Shown: positions 39,085 through 49,320 of the stretch, one piece after another
Position numbering within the stretch: position 1 is the first letter of the stretch
How the letters are laid out: each line of letters begins with the position of its first letter
Assembly (NCBI RefSeq): GCF_029894425.1
Contig: NZ_JARXYJ010000001.1
Span: forward strand, 2,604,001-2,668,000
DNA: 64,000 bases
Source: Streptomyces sp. SAI-127
GTDB taxonomy: Bacteria > Actinomycetota > Actinomycetes > Streptomycetales > Streptomycetaceae
Direction of reading: 5' to 3'
Program-made: the position numbers and the translations under genes
The notes under the pieces: model-generated
The model's database searches: none
Told to the model about the DNA's origin: nothing
The model's input: the letters and a program-made list of their open reading frames with translations, nothing else

Positions 39085-40026
39085 ATGGCCCGGATGCCCT
39101 GGACCACCGCCCGTCGCACGAGTGCGGCGGTCGCCGCCCTGTCCCCGTTCCTGCTGACCGTGTTCGCGGCGGCGCCCGCGCAGGCCCACGGCGCTCCCAC
39201 GGATCCGGTCAGCCGGGTCTTCGCCTGTTCCCCCGACGGCGGTTCCACGGGCACGGCGGCATGCCGCGCCGCCGTGGCGGCCAACGGCTCGCCCTTCACG
39301 GCGTGGGACAACCTGCGGGTCGCGAACGTGAACGGCCGGGACCGGCAGACGATCCCCGACGGCAAGCTGTGCAGCGGCGGCCTGCCCGCCTACGCGGGCC
39401 TCGACCTGGCCCGCTCCGACTGGCCGTCGACCCGCCTGACCCCCGGCGCGACGCTGACCATGAAGTACGTCTCGACGATCCCGCACACCGGCACGTTCCG
39501 GATGTACCTCACCGAGCCCGGCTACGATCCGTCGAAGCCGCTCAAGTGGTCCGATCTGCCGGAGCAGCCGTTCGCTCAGGTGAAGGACCCGGCGCTGACG
39601 GACGGCGCGTACCGGATCAGGATGACGCTGCCCAAGGACCGGACGGGCCGGCAGGTGCTGTACACGATCTGGCAGAACAGCAGTACGGCGGACACGTACT
39701 ACTCGTGCTCGGACGTGGTGTTCCCGGCAGCGGCCGACAAGGGCGGGAGCGGGGGTGGGGGCGGGGCGAGCGCCTCCGCGTCGCCGACCCGGTCGAAGGC
39801 GGCGGAGAAGCAGCCCGCCAGGAGTCCGGCGCCGACCACTGCCTCACCCACGCCGGCACCTCCCGTGGCCCGTTCGGCGGGCGGCGCCGTACCCGACTCC
39901 ACTCCGGTGGCCGCCGACTCCGAGCCCGCCTCCGGGCCTTCCGCGCCCATGGTGGCGGGCGGCGCCGCCGCGGTGCTGGTGCTCACCGGGGGCGCCGCCC
40001 TGGCGCTTCGTCTGCGCCGGCGCTGA
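39085..40026 (+). CDS. Lytic polysaccharide monooxygenase (AA10), membrane-anchored
   Basis: Secreted copper monooxygenase, 313 residues, that oxidatively cleaves chitin or cellulose. The signal peptide ends AAPAQA, exposing the N-terminal His of HGAPTDPVSR, and the second histidine-brace residue is His in STIPHTGTFRMYL. The AA10 domain ends near YYSCSDVVF. A Ser/Ala/Pro/Thr-rich linker and a C-terminal membrane helix with an Arg tail (VAGGAAAVLVLTGGAALAL, RLRRR) follow. No LPxTG or LAxTG sortase motif is visible, so it may stay membrane-bound. GAGGAGG lies before ATG 39085; the in-frame start at 38959 is spurious. Confidence 0.88.
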   Translation: MARMPWTTARRTSAAVAALSPFLLTVFAAAPAQAHGAPTDPVSRVFACSPDGGSTGTAACRAAVAANGSPFTAWDNLRVANVNGRDRQTIPDGKLCSGGLPAYAGLDLARSDWPSTRLTPGATLTMKYVSTIPHTGTFRMYLTEPGYDPSKPLKWSDLPEQPFAQVKDPALTDGAYRIRMTLPKDRTGRQVLYTIWQNSSTADTYYSCSDVVFPAAADKGGSGGGGGASASASPTRSKAAEKQPARSPAPTTASPTPAPPVARSAGGAVPDSTPVAADSEPASGPSAPMVAGGAAAVLVLTGGAALALRLRRR

Positions 40027-40044
40027 ACTACGCGGTCACGGAGT

Positions 40045-41371
<1,327 letters not shown>

Positions 41372-42037
41372 ATGGCCTCGTCCGTCGGCACCATCTCCGA
41401 GACCCCCGAAAGCGGTTCCACCCCCGAAGCCTCCGACAGCCCCGCCAGACGCGGGCGGGTCCGGGGACGCCGGGCCGCGATCATGGCCGTGCCGGCCGTC
41501 GCGATCACGGCGGGGCTCGCGATCCTGACCGCCGAGGGTGCTCTCGGTGTCCAGTTCGCCATCTCCGGCATGCCCTTCACTGTCACCGCCGAGAGTCTCG
41601 ACGGCACTGGGTTCGAGCAGTTCGGCGGCCTCGACAACATGGCGGACAACAGCCCGAACGCCGGCGACACCGGTGGTCAGGTGCTGGTCGTGACCTCCGC
41701 CATCAAGAACGCGACCCTCACCAAGCTGTGCCAGAGCGTCGACCTGGGCGGCACCAACCTGCTCATCAAGGCGGGCCAGGGAGACAAGAAGGTCGAGGCG
41801 ACCGACCTGACCACGGACTCGACCGAGCTCACCGGTAACGCCTCGTTCGACAACATCGAGATCGGCAACGACGCCAGCACCCTCACCAAGGCGGGCGTGA
41901 AGGGCCCCATCGGCGTCTTCAGCCAGCAGGCCGACACCGTGCACATCGGCGACCTGCGGCAGACCAACTACGCCACCACGGCCGCTGTGTTCAAGCTGCC
42001 CGGCCTCAAGCTCAGCTTCAGCAGCAAGGGTTGCTGA
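41372..42037 (+). CDS. DUF6230 family membrane-anchored protein
   Basis: 221-residue protein: a disordered Ser/Pro/Glu N-terminus, one membrane helix (about residues 35-60, AIMAVPAVAITAGLAILTAE) and an extracellular beta-rich domain (QFAISGMPFTVTAESLDGTG, SAIKNATLTKLCQSVDL) ending GLKLSFSSKGC. The family is actinobacterial; I recall older annotations calling it cholesterol esterase, but no esterase motif (GxSxG) is seen. GGGAG lies six bases before ATG 41372. Its TGA overlaps the ATG of the DUF6114 gene, so the two proteins probably form a membrane complex. Biochemical function unknown. Confidence 0.85.
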   Translation: MASSVGTISETPESGSTPEASDSPARRGRVRGRRAAIMAVPAVAITAGLAILTAEGALGVQFAISGMPFTVTAESLDGTGFEQFGGLDNMADNSPNAGDTGGQVLVVTSAIKNATLTKLCQSVDLGGTNLLIKAGQGDKKVEATDLTTDSTELTGNASFDNIEIGNDASTLTKAGVKGPIGVFSQQADTVHIGDLRQTNYATTAAVFKLPGLKLSFSSKGC

Positions 42038-42582
42038 TGGAGAGCCAGGAGCCGGTGAGCGGACGCGAGCCCACGGGCGTACAGCAGCCCGTCCTCGTCC
42101 AGGACGCGTTCACCCGCTGGGTGTACGGACGCCCCTTCTTCGGCGGACTCTGGCTCACCCTGGGCGGGGCATGGATCCTGCTCACCATGAAGGCCTCGGT
42201 GAAGGTCGTCCTGCATGTGGGGATGCAGGGAGTGGCGGGCTACCTCCTGCCGACCCTGATGGTGCTGCTGGGACTGCTGATCCTCTTCAGCCCCGACCAG
42301 CGCCTGTTCTACTCGATCACCGGCGTCCTGATCTCCATGGGCACCTGGGTCACCTCGAACCTGGGCGGCTTCATGGTCGGCCTCCTGCTGGGGGTCGCGG
42401 GGAGCATCCTGACCTTCGGCTGGCTGCCCGACCAGGACCCGTGGGTGAGCCGCCGCGAGCGGCGCGAGCAGGCCCGGGAGGCGGAGCGGCCCGGTACGGA
42501 GACCGGCCCGGGGCAGCCCGGTCCCGCGACCGACACGGCGCAGGCCGGGATGGTCTCCGGTACACCGCGGGCCGCCCGGTAG
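42037..42582 (+). CDS. DUF6114 family integral membrane protein
   Basis: 183-residue protein with four hydrophobic helices between about residues 30 and 125 (GRPFFGGLWLTLGGAWILLT, GVAGYLLPTLMVLLGLLIL, LGGFMVGLLLGVAGSILTFG) and a charged cytoplasmic tail. The start ATG at 42037 shares a base with the stop of the DUF6230 gene (TGATG), indicating translational coupling. Function unknown; always considered together with DUF6230. Confidence 0.85.
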   Translation: MESQEPVSGREPTGVQQPVLVQDAFTRWVYGRPFFGGLWLTLGGAWILLTMKASVKVVLHVGMQGVAGYLLPTLMVLLGLLILFSPDQRLFYSITGVLISMGTWVTSNLGGFMVGLLLGVAGSILTFGWLPDQDPWVSRRERREQAREAERPGTETGPGQPGPATDTAQAGMVSGTPRAAR

Positions 42583-42703
42583 CCGCGCCCGCGCAGACCG
42601 CCACCTTGGCGGAGACCGTCACCGCACCAGTCCGTGGGTTCACGCACCTCCGCAGGAACGCGCGCCCGCCCTCCCGGGGCCCGGACCGCGCAGGCACCGC
42701 CCG

Positions 42704-43435
42704 TCAGACGCCGGGCAGCCTGCGCGGTTCGACGCGTTCCTCGACCGCCGTCCCGCCGTCGCGAGTGACGACGTAGGCACCCTTTCCGGGTACCTCGGTG
42801 ACGGCCTCGACGAGTTCGGTGCCGCGGTAGACCAGTCCCACGCCGTCGTCCGTGCAGTGGGTGGTGGGCAGGGTGCCGTCGGCGACGAGCCGGTGGACCA
42901 GGGGGCGACGGCCCGGGTCACTGTCGTAGTGCACGCCGTTTCCGTACGGCAGGAAGCCCAACGCGTCGGTGAGCGGGCGGAGTTCGGGACCGTACGAATC
43001 GGTGGTGCCGCCCTCGAACCAGCACAGGGAGCCCGCGCTGACCCCGCTGAGCACCACCCCGGCCTCCCAGGCCCTGCGCAGCACGCGGTCGAGGCCGTGC
43101 ACCCGCCACACGGCGAGCAGGTTCGCCACCGAGCCGCCCATGACCCACACCACGTCCTGCGCCAGGACGGTGCCCTCGACGTCGTCCAGGTTGGGCATGG
43201 GGAAGAGCTGGAGCGGGGTGAGGTCGAAGCCGGCCACCCGGGCCGCCTCGTGCATACGTGCCGTGAAGTGTTCGGCGTCCCCGATGGCCGTGCCGACGTA
43301 CATCACGCGCGGTCTGCGGCCGTGGGCACCCGACAGATCCACGGCATGGTGCACCAGCGCGTGGAACGACACCATGGTGCGACCACCGGTGCGATGTCCT
43401 CCGGAGGTGGCGACGATGGTCGGTTCCGAGCCCAT
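42704..43435 (-). CDS. S51 family peptidase (peptidase E-like)
   Basis: Cytoplasmic serine peptidase of 243 residues related to alpha-aspartyl dipeptidase and cyanophycinase. The nucleophile elbow is SGVSAGSLCWFEGG, and the region with the catalytic His is HYDSDPGRRPLVH. It starts with MGSEPTIVATSGG. It probably cleaves Asp-Xaa dipeptides or iso-peptides. It converges on the DUF6114 gene, with 121 bases between stops. Confidence 0.88.
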   Translation of the reverse strand: MGSEPTIVATSGGHRTGGRTMVSFHALVHHAVDLSGAHGRRPRVMYVGTAIGDAEHFTARMHEAARVAGFDLTPLQLFPMPNLDDVEGTVLAQDVVWVMGGSVANLLAVWRVHGLDRVLRRAWEAGVVLSGVSAGSLCWFEGGTTDSYGPELRPLTDALGFLPYGNGVHYDSDPGRRPLVHRLVADGTLPTTHCTDDGVGLVYRGTELVEAVTEVPGKGAYVVTRDGGTAVEERVEPRRLPGV

Positions 43436-43753
43436 TCACATGATCATAGCCAGCGGGCGTGCGAGGACAGGGACGAGGATGGGGGCATGCCCGATGACCT
43501 CGACCGTGGTCTGATCCCCGCGCTGTCCGATCTGCGGACTGTTCCTCGACGTCGAGGTCGACGCGATGCTGTTCGGGGTGACGACTCGGGCGCTGCCCCG
43601 CGGCATGTGACTGCCGTCGACCGTACCCACCTGGGGGCGGGGAACTGCGCGACCAGCCCCACCGGCCCGCAGCCGACGATCTGGTGGGTGGAAACCCCGC
43701 CCTCCCTCAACCACCCTGGGTTGGACGGCGGTTGACCGTGGGACGGTAGGGGC
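43436..43753. other. Intergenic region with gene fragment and interspersed repeat
   Basis: 318 bases between divergent genes. A short stretch in one frame (CPICGLFLDVEVDAMLFGVT then RALPRGM and a stop at 43608) looks protein-like with a possible zinc knuckle, and a neighbouring frame opens at ATG 43488 (MPDDLDRGLIPALSDLR). Together they resemble a small frameshifted gene, but support is weak. The right half contains a Streptomyces-type repeat at 43629-43680. Confidence 0.35.
43629..43680. repeat. Interspersed Streptomyces repeat (GGGGAACTGCGCGACCAG type)
   Basis: The string GGGGCGGGGAACTGCGCGAC followed by CAGCCCCACCGGCCCGCAGC matches a short repeat that I recognise as widely scattered between genes in Streptomyces. 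It lies 74 bases before the methyltransferase start. Confidence 0.5.
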
Positions 43754-44551
43754 ATGGAGCGAGACGTCGACACCGGCAGCGCGCACTCCGCGCGGATCTA
43801 CGACTACATCATCGGCGGGGCGGACCACTACCCGGCGGACCGCGAGGCGGGCGACGCCATGGTCCGGGAGTGGCCCGCGCTGCCGGTCCACATGCGGGCC
43901 AACCGCGACTTCATGAACCGCGCGGTGCGCCACCTCGCCGAGAAGGCGGGGATACGGCAGTTCCTCGACATCGGGACCGGCATCCCCACCTCCCCCAACA
44001 TCCACGAGATCGCCCAGTCGGTGTCCCCCGACGCCCGGGTGGTGTACGTCGACAACGACCCGCTCGTGCTGCGCCTGTCCCAGGGCCTGCTCAACAGCAC
44101 GCCCGAGGGCCGGACTTCGTACATCGAGGCCGACATGCGGGATCCGGCGAGCATCCTCGAGGCGCCGGAGCTGCGGGCGACGCTCGATCTCACGCGACCG
44201 GTGGCACTGTTGGTGATCGCGATCGTGCACTTCATGACGGACGAGGACGACGCCGTCGGCATCGTGCGCCGGCTCCTCGACCCGCTGCCGTCCGGCAGCC
44301 ACCTCGCGATGTCCATCGGTACCGCGGAGTTCGCCCCGGACGAGGTCGGCCGGGTGGCCGGGGAGTACGCCGCACGGGGAATGCCGATGCGGCTGCGCAC
44401 CGTCGCCGAGGCCGCGGAGTTCTTCACGGGACTGGAGATCGTGGAGCCGGGCATCGTCCAGGTGCACAAATGGCATCCGGACGGCTCGGACACCGAGGTG
44501 ATCCGGGACGCGGACATCGCGATGTACGGGGTGGTGGGGCGCAAGCCGTGA
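43754..44551 (+). CDS. SAM-dependent methyltransferase (Methyltransf_19 family)
   Basis: 265-residue actinobacterial methyltransferase. N-terminal signature HSARIYDYIIGGADHYPADR, SAM-binding FLDIGTGIPTSPNIHEIA, acidic motif VVYVDNDPLVL, and a later HFMTDEDD segment. These proteins are numerous in Streptomyces and mostly uncharacterised; substrates may be small molecules or proteins. The start ATG at 43754 gives the family N-terminus. It stands alone between the S51 peptidase and the binding-protein operon. Confidence 0.85.
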   Translation: MERDVDTGSAHSARIYDYIIGGADHYPADREAGDAMVREWPALPVHMRANRDFMNRAVRHLAEKAGIRQFLDIGTGIPTSPNIHEIAQSVSPDARVVYVDNDPLVLRLSQGLLNSTPEGRTSYIEADMRDPASILEAPELRATLDLTRPVALLVIAIVHFMTDEDDAVGIVRRLLDPLPSGSHLAMSIGTAEFAPDEVGRVAGEYAARGMPMRLRTVAEAAEFFTGLEIVEPGIVQVHKWHPDGSDTEVIRDADIAMYGVVGRKP

Positions 44552-44584
44552 CGCGGGGGGTGACGCGGGGGATGACGAGGGGCC
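44548..44584 (+). repeat. Three short direct repeats after the methyltransferase
   Basis: Three imperfect copies of TGACGCGGGGG, the first including the stop codon. Probably replication slippage; no function seen. Confidence 0.5.
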
Positions 44585-44803
44585 ATGAACGCCACCCCGC
44601 TACCGCCACCTCCTCCTGCCCGCAGACGTGAAGATCATTACGATGCGGAACCGAGAAGCCACTACAAGGGGCTGATCACTTGACTACCGGCGGTCACACG
44701 CGGTTGGCTCCTGGCCAGTGAAGGTTAAACCGGCCGACGCACCCGCGTTCCGGCCACCCCTTCGCGTTCCGCCTGCTCGGCCGCACAGCGAGGTGCCGCA
44801 CCC

Positions 44804-45817
44804 ATGAACACTCCTCCCCCACCTCGGACTCCCTCGAGATCCCTGCGCACGGCCGCCCTCACCTCCGTAGCCCTTCTGCTGCTCGCCGGCTGCTCCGGCG
44901 CCGGCGGCGACTCCGCACTCGAGTCGGGCAGGGGCGCGGCGGGGGCGGACACCGCAGGGCTGACGGTTGCCCTGATCACCCACGGCGGCGAGGGTGACGC
45001 CTACTGGGAGCTCGTGCAGAAGGGCGCCGAGGCCGCCGCCGCGAAGGACGGCGTCGATCTGACGTACGCGGACGACTCCGACCCGGCCGGCCAGGCCCAA
45101 CTGGTGCGCGACGCGATCAGCGACCGGGTCGACGGCATCGCGGTCACCCTGGCCAAGCCGGCCGCGATGAAGGCACCGGTGGCCGCGGCACGGGCGGCGG
45201 GCATCCCGGTGGTGGGCCTCAACTCCGGTATCGACGCCTGGCAGTCGCAGGGGCTGCTGGAGTACTTCGGCCAGGACGAGAGCGTGGCCGGCGCCGCCGT
45301 CGGGGACAAGCTGAACGGCCTGAAGGTCAAGCACGCGCTGTGCGTCATCCACGAGCGGGGCAACGTCGCCCTGGAGGCGCGCTGCGCCGGTGTGAAGAAG
45401 ACGTTCCGAGGCGAGACCGAGAACCTGTACGTGGAGGGCACCGACCCCGAGGCCGTGGACACCGTGCTCACGGCCCGGCTGCGGCAGGACCCCGGCATCG
45501 ACGAAGTCGTCACCCTCGGCGCGCAGTTCGCCCTGGACGCCGTGGGATCGGTGAAGGCGGCGGGCAGCAAGGCCCAGGTCGCCACCTTCGACCTCAACAA
45601 CGACCTGGTCAAGGCGATCCGCGCCGGGAACGTACAGTTCGCGGTGGACCAGCAGCCGTATCTGCAGGGCTACCTCGCGGTGGACTCCCTGTGGCTGTAC
45701 AGGACCAACGGCAACATCAGCGGGGGCGGCGTGGCTCCCGTCCTCACCGGGCCCGCGTTCGTCACCCGGACGAACGTCGCCGCGGTCGCGAAGTTCGCCG
45801 CGGCCGGCACGAGGTGA
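44804..45817 (+). CDS. Sugar-type ABC substrate-binding lipoprotein
   Basis: Lipoprotein of 337 residues from the Peripla_BP_4 (ribose/xylose-binding-like) group. The lipobox is LLLLAGC, giving a lipidated Cys at about residue 29. The ligand fold is clear: LTVALITHGGEGDAYWELVQ, DGIAVTLAKPAAMKAPV, GIPVVGLNSGIDAW, GNVQFAVDQQPYLQGY. No permease or ATPase gene is adjacent. Instead it is followed after 69 bases, on the same strand, by a sensor kinase and the other conservon genes, so it probably captures a ligand for sensing rather than for uptake. Confidence 0.9.
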   Translation: MNTPPPPRTPSRSLRTAALTSVALLLLAGCSGAGGDSALESGRGAAGADTAGLTVALITHGGEGDAYWELVQKGAEAAAAKDGVDLTYADDSDPAGQAQLVRDAISDRVDGIAVTLAKPAAMKAPVAAARAAGIPVVGLNSGIDAWQSQGLLEYFGQDESVAGAAVGDKLNGLKVKHALCVIHERGNVALEARCAGVKKTFRGETENLYVEGTDPEAVDTVLTARLRQDPGIDEVVTLGAQFALDAVGSVKAAGSKAQVATFDLNNDLVKAIRAGNVQFAVDQQPYLQGYLAVDSLWLYRTNGNISGGGVAPVLTGPAFVTRTNVAAVAKFAAAGTR

Positions 45818-45886
45818 CCTCCCTTCGGAACGACGACTCGCCTCCGAACACCCCACTCCGCTCTCCCTGACCGCCCAAGGACGACC

Positions 45887-48800
45887 ATGCCCGACCGGAC
45901 AGGTAACCGGCGCCGCCTCGGCTCCATACGTCTCTCCCTCATCATGCTGGCGCTGGTGCCCAGCGTCACCCTCGCCGCCATGTGGGGTGTGACGACCACG
46001 CAGCTGTTCTCGGAGGGCCTGCGGCTGCGTTCGCAGACCGAGCTCAGCCGGTCGACCGGCGCGATGGGCACCGAGACCACGCTCGCACTGCAGGGGGAAC
46101 GTGCGGTGTCCGCCGCCTGGCTGGCCAAGGTGCCCGGTTCCCGGGCCGCCCTGGACGAGAAACGCGCGGCCACGGACGCGGCGGTCGCCAAGCTCGTCCA
46201 GCGGTCCGACGAGATCCAGCAGGCGCCCGCACGCATCGCCGACCAGCTGTACTCGGTCCTCGGCTCGGTGGGCAGCCTGGAGTACTACCGCGACCAGGTG
46301 GACCACCCCACCGACATCACCGCCCAGCAGGCCCTCGGCCAGTACACGTCGATCATCGACGACCAGATACACGCCTTCCAGCAGCTCTCGCAGGTCGACG
46401 ACGGCGACCTCACCTCGCAGGCCGGGCCGCTCGTCGCCATCGAACACGCGGCGGAGCTGACCTCGCAGGAGGATGTGGCGCTCACCCTGGCCTGGCCGTC
46501 CGGGCAACTCGACGAGAAGGCCTGGGAGCAGTTCGTCCAGCTGGTGAACACGCGCCGATGGCTCGTCGAGGACCAGATCGTGCCCGCGCTGAGCGGCACC
46601 GCGAAGACGCAGACCGAGCGGATCCTGGCGAGCCCGGACTGGCGGGCGCTGACGGCCGTCGAGGACCAGGTGCTCGCCGCGCGCCCGGCTGCCGGGACGG
46701 GGCAGGTGGCCCTGCCGGACCTGCGGAAGCGGTGGGCGCCTGCGATGGACAAGGTGTCCGTCCGCTACACCGCGCTGATCCGGGAGCAGACGTCCGGGCT
46801 GCTCACCCGCAGCGCGGACAAGGCGCACGATCAGCTGCTGACGGCGGCCTCGCTCAGTGCCGGCGGGCTCATCGCGCTGCTGCTGTGCCTCGTCATGTCC
46901 TGGCGGATCACCCGTTCGCTGTCCCGGCGGCTGCGCGGCCTGCGGGAGGCCACGCTGAGCCTGGCCCAGGAGCGGCTGCCGGACGTGGTCGCACGGCTGG
47001 ACCGGGGCGAGAAGGTCGATGTGGACCGGGCCGCGCCGGAGCTGGACTACGGCTCGGACGAACTGGGGCAGGTGGCCAAGGCGTTCAACGCGGCACAGCG
47101 TACGGCTGTGGTGACCGCCGTCGAACTCGCCGACACCCGGCGGGGATTCCAGAAGGTGATCCTCGGGATCGCGCGGGAGAGCCAGAACCTGGTCAACCTC
47201 CAGCTCAGCCGGCTGGACACGCTGGAGCGCGAGCACCAGGACCCGGACGTGCTGTCGGGGCTGTACGAACTGGACTCCACGGCCAGCCAGTTGCGCCGGT
47301 ACGAGGAGAACCTGGTCATCATCAGCGGCGGGCAGCCACGGCGCAGCTGGACCGAGCCGGTCGCGCTGATCGACATCCTGCGCAGTGCGGTGGGTGAGGT
47401 CGCCGAGTACCAGCGGGTGGAGGTGCACACGGAGGAGGAGGTCTGCCTGGCGCCGCCCGCGGTCGCGGACGTGATCCACCTCCTGGCCGAGCTCATCGAG
47501 AACGCCACGCTGTACTCCCCCGCGCCGAGTCCCGTCTCGGTACGGGCGGGGCTGGTCGCCAAGGGTCTTGCCGTCGAGGTCGAGGACCGGGGGCTGGGCA
47601 TGTCGGAGGACGAATACGCCTCCTTCAACGCTCACTTGGCCGAAGCTCCCAAGTTCGACGTCGTCGCCCTCGCCGACGACCTCCGCCTGGGCATGTTCGT
47701 CATCGCCCGCCTCGCCAACCGCCACGGCGTCCAGGTGACACTGCGGTCCTCGCCGTACGGCGGGACGGCGGCGATCGTGCTGATCCCGCACGAGATCGTC
47801 GTACGGGAGGAGGACGAGCCGGAGCACCCGGTCGGAGCCGTCGCCCCAGCGACTTCGGGGGGCTCGGCCGGTGTCGGGGCCATGACGGCTTCGAGACGTG
47901 CGGAGAGTACGCCCGACGGAGACCGAACGAGGGACTCCGGGTACGCAAGTCCTTTGGCAGGTACGGGGCTTGGGGCGGATGCAAGGGAGCGGGCGAGCGC
48001 AGCACGCGCGACGGGGTCCGCAGAGTCGGGAGACCTGGCTGGTGCGCCGGGGTCGGCTGTCGCGGGAGACCCGGCCGGGCTTCCGGGAGCCGCCGGCGCG
48101 GGAGACCCGACCGGTGCCTCGGGACCGGCTGAAGCGGGAGACCCAGTTGGTGCCCCAGGGTCGGCAGAAGCGGGAGACCCGGCCCGAGATCCGGCAGCCG
48201 CCGACGCGGGAGACCAAGCCCGGGTTCCGGCAGCCGCCGGCGCGGGAGACCCGACCGGTGCCTCGGGACCGGCTGAAGCGGGAGACCCAGTTGGTGCCCC
48301 AGGGTCGGCGGAGGTGGGAGACCCGGCCCGAGATCCGGCAGCCGCCGACGCGGGAGACCAAGCCCGGGTTCCGGCAGCCGCCGACGCGGGAGACCCGACC
48401 GGTGCCTCAGGATCGGCTGAAGCGGGAGACCCAGTTGGTGCCCCAGGGTCGGCAGAAGCGGGAGACCCGGCCCGGATTCCGGGAGCCGCCGCGGGAGACC
48501 CGACCGGTGCCTCGGGATCGGCTGAAGCGGGAGACCGGGCTCGTGCAGCGGGGTCGGCTGACGCAGGAGACCCGACCGGTGCGTCGACCACCGCGGGCCC
48601 GGGAGATCCGACCCGCCTGTCGGGGGACATGGACGCGGGAGGTTCGGCGGCCGCGGCCGGCGCACAAGGCGCGGCAGCCCCGGCGAACTCATCAAGACCC
48701 ATCTCCGCGGGAACTTCGGCGGTCGCGGGTCGTGCACAAGGCGCGGGGTCAGGACGACCCATCAGCGCGTCGCGTCCGGTGGGAGCCGCCCGTCCGGACG

Positions 48801-49309
48801 GGCTCGCGCCTCTCCCCCGGCGGGTGCCGCAGACCAGTCTGGCTGTCGAGCTGAGGGAGGACGCCCCGGCCGTCGGCGAGCAAGAGGACGCCGACGAGTT
48901 CACCCCGGACCACGCGGCCTCCTCGCTCGCCGGATTCCAGCTCGGAACCCTCCGCGCCCGGGACGAGGACGACGTCCCCACGGCAACCAGCACCGGGACC
49001 GACCCGCTCGGCACCCCCGAGGACGGGTTGCCCGGCACTCCGGCGAACTCTGCCCCCACCGACCGGAACGATCCGCCCAGTGCTCCGGGCAAGCCGAACA
49101 CTGGCAAGGACCTTCCCGCCGTCGAACCCCTGCGTGGCAGCGCCGAAGAAACGGGCCCCGCCGACCACCACCACCTGCCCGGGACCCCAAACACCCCGAA
49201 CACCGCCCAGCACACGCCCGCCGACGACCCCCCTCCCGGCAGCCTCGAAAAAATGGTCCCCGCCCAGGACGCCGCCGTCGTCGCTCGTCCCCATATCGAT
49301 CGCTCATGA
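45887..49309 (+). CDS. cvnA: NIT-domain sensor histidine kinase-like protein (conservon CvnA)
   Basis: Membrane sensor of 1140 residues. Order: N-terminal helix (LSLIMLALVPSVTLAAMWG), extracellular nitrate/nitrite-sensing NIT domain (residues about 50-310), second helix (SLSAGGLIALLLCLVMSW), HAMP-like linker, dimerisation helices and a HATPase domain with N box LAELIENATLYSP, G1 VEDRGLGMS and GMFVIARLANRHGV. The usual phosphoacceptor position (LDHLATRxRR) reads LDSTASQLRR, so no His is seen there. Residues about 714-930 are a 12-residue repeat array and the tail is disordered. AAGGA precedes the ATG. CvnB, CvnC and CvnD follow. Confidence 0.9.
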   Translation: MPDRTGNRRRLGSIRLSLIMLALVPSVTLAAMWGVTTTQLFSEGLRLRSQTELSRSTGAMGTETTLALQGERAVSAAWLAKVPGSRAALDEKRAATDAAVAKLVQRSDEIQQAPARIADQLYSVLGSVGSLEYYRDQVDHPTDITAQQALGQYTSIIDDQIHAFQQLSQVDDGDLTSQAGPLVAIEHAAELTSQEDVALTLAWPSGQLDEKAWEQFVQLVNTRRWLVEDQIVPALSGTAKTQTERILASPDWRALTAVEDQVLAARPAAGTGQVALPDLRKRWAPAMDKVSVRYTALIREQTSGLLTRSADKAHDQLLTAASLSAGGLIALLLCLVMSWRITRSLSRRLRGLREATLSLAQERLPDVVARLDRGEKVDVDRAAPELDYGSDELGQVAKAFNAAQRTAVVTAVELADTRRGFQKVILGIARESQNLVNLQLSRLDTLEREHQDPDVLSGLYELDSTASQLRRYEENLVIISGGQPRRSWTEPVALIDILRSAVGEVAEYQRVEVHTEEEVCLAPPAVADVIHLLAELIENATLYSPAPSPVSVRAGLVAKGLAVEVEDRGLGMSEDEYASFNAHLAEAPKFDVVALADDLRLGMFVIARLANRHGVQVTLRSSPYGGTAAIVLIPHEIVVREEDEPEHPVGAVAPATSGGSAGVGAMTASRRAESTPDGDRTRDSGYASPLAGTGLGADARERASAARATGSAESGDLAGAPGSAVAGDPAGLPGAAGAGDPTGASGPAEAGDPVGAPGSAEAGDPARDPAAADAGDQARVPAAAGAGDPTGASGPAEAGDPVGAPGSAEVGDPARDPAAADAGDQARVPAAADAGDPTGASGSAEAGDPVGAPGSAEAGDPARIPGAAAGDPTGASGSAEAGDRARAAGSADAGDPTGASTTAGPGDPTRLSGDMDAGGSAAAAGAQGAAAPANSSRPISAGTSAVAGRAQGAGSGRPISASRPVGAARPDGLAPLPRRVPQTSLAVELREDAPAVGEQEDADEFTPDHAASSLAGFQLGTLRARDEDDVPTATSTGTDPLGTPEDGLPGTPANSAPTDRNDPPSAPGKPNTGKDLPAVEPLRGSAEETGPADHHHLPGTPNTPNTAQHTPADDPPPGSLEKMVPAQDAAVVARPHIDRS
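48026..48670 (+). repeat. Coding minisatellite in cvnA (36-base units, 144-base higher-order unit)
   Basis: About 18 tandem units of 12 codons with consensus AGDPxGAxGSAE; one unit is a codon short. A higher-order unit of four (144 bases) is almost identical at 48098-48241 and 48242-48385 and partly again from 48386. Because the unit is a multiple of three with no stops, several other frames also stay open, which explains spurious ORFs here. Confidence 0.9.
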
Positions 49310-49320
49310 AGGACACGCCA

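Noticed and set aside
43488..43610. Small zinc-knuckle gene (CPICG)
   Set aside because: The protein-like stretch lacks a start in its own frame and needs an unproven frameshift to join the ATG at 43488. Kept only as a note in the intergenic entry.
44684..48361. Minus-strand open frame of 1225 codons
   Set aside because: Antisense to the binding protein and cvnA, partly sustained by the stop-free minisatellite. No recognisable protein.
48026..48670. CRISPR-like tandem array
   Set aside because: Units are contiguous with no unique spacers, keep the reading frame and encode a peptide repeat. It is a coding minisatellite.
47898..48854. Plus-strand 318-codon ORF rich in RETRP repeats
   Set aside because: It is another frame of the cvnA minisatellite and has no start site or domain.
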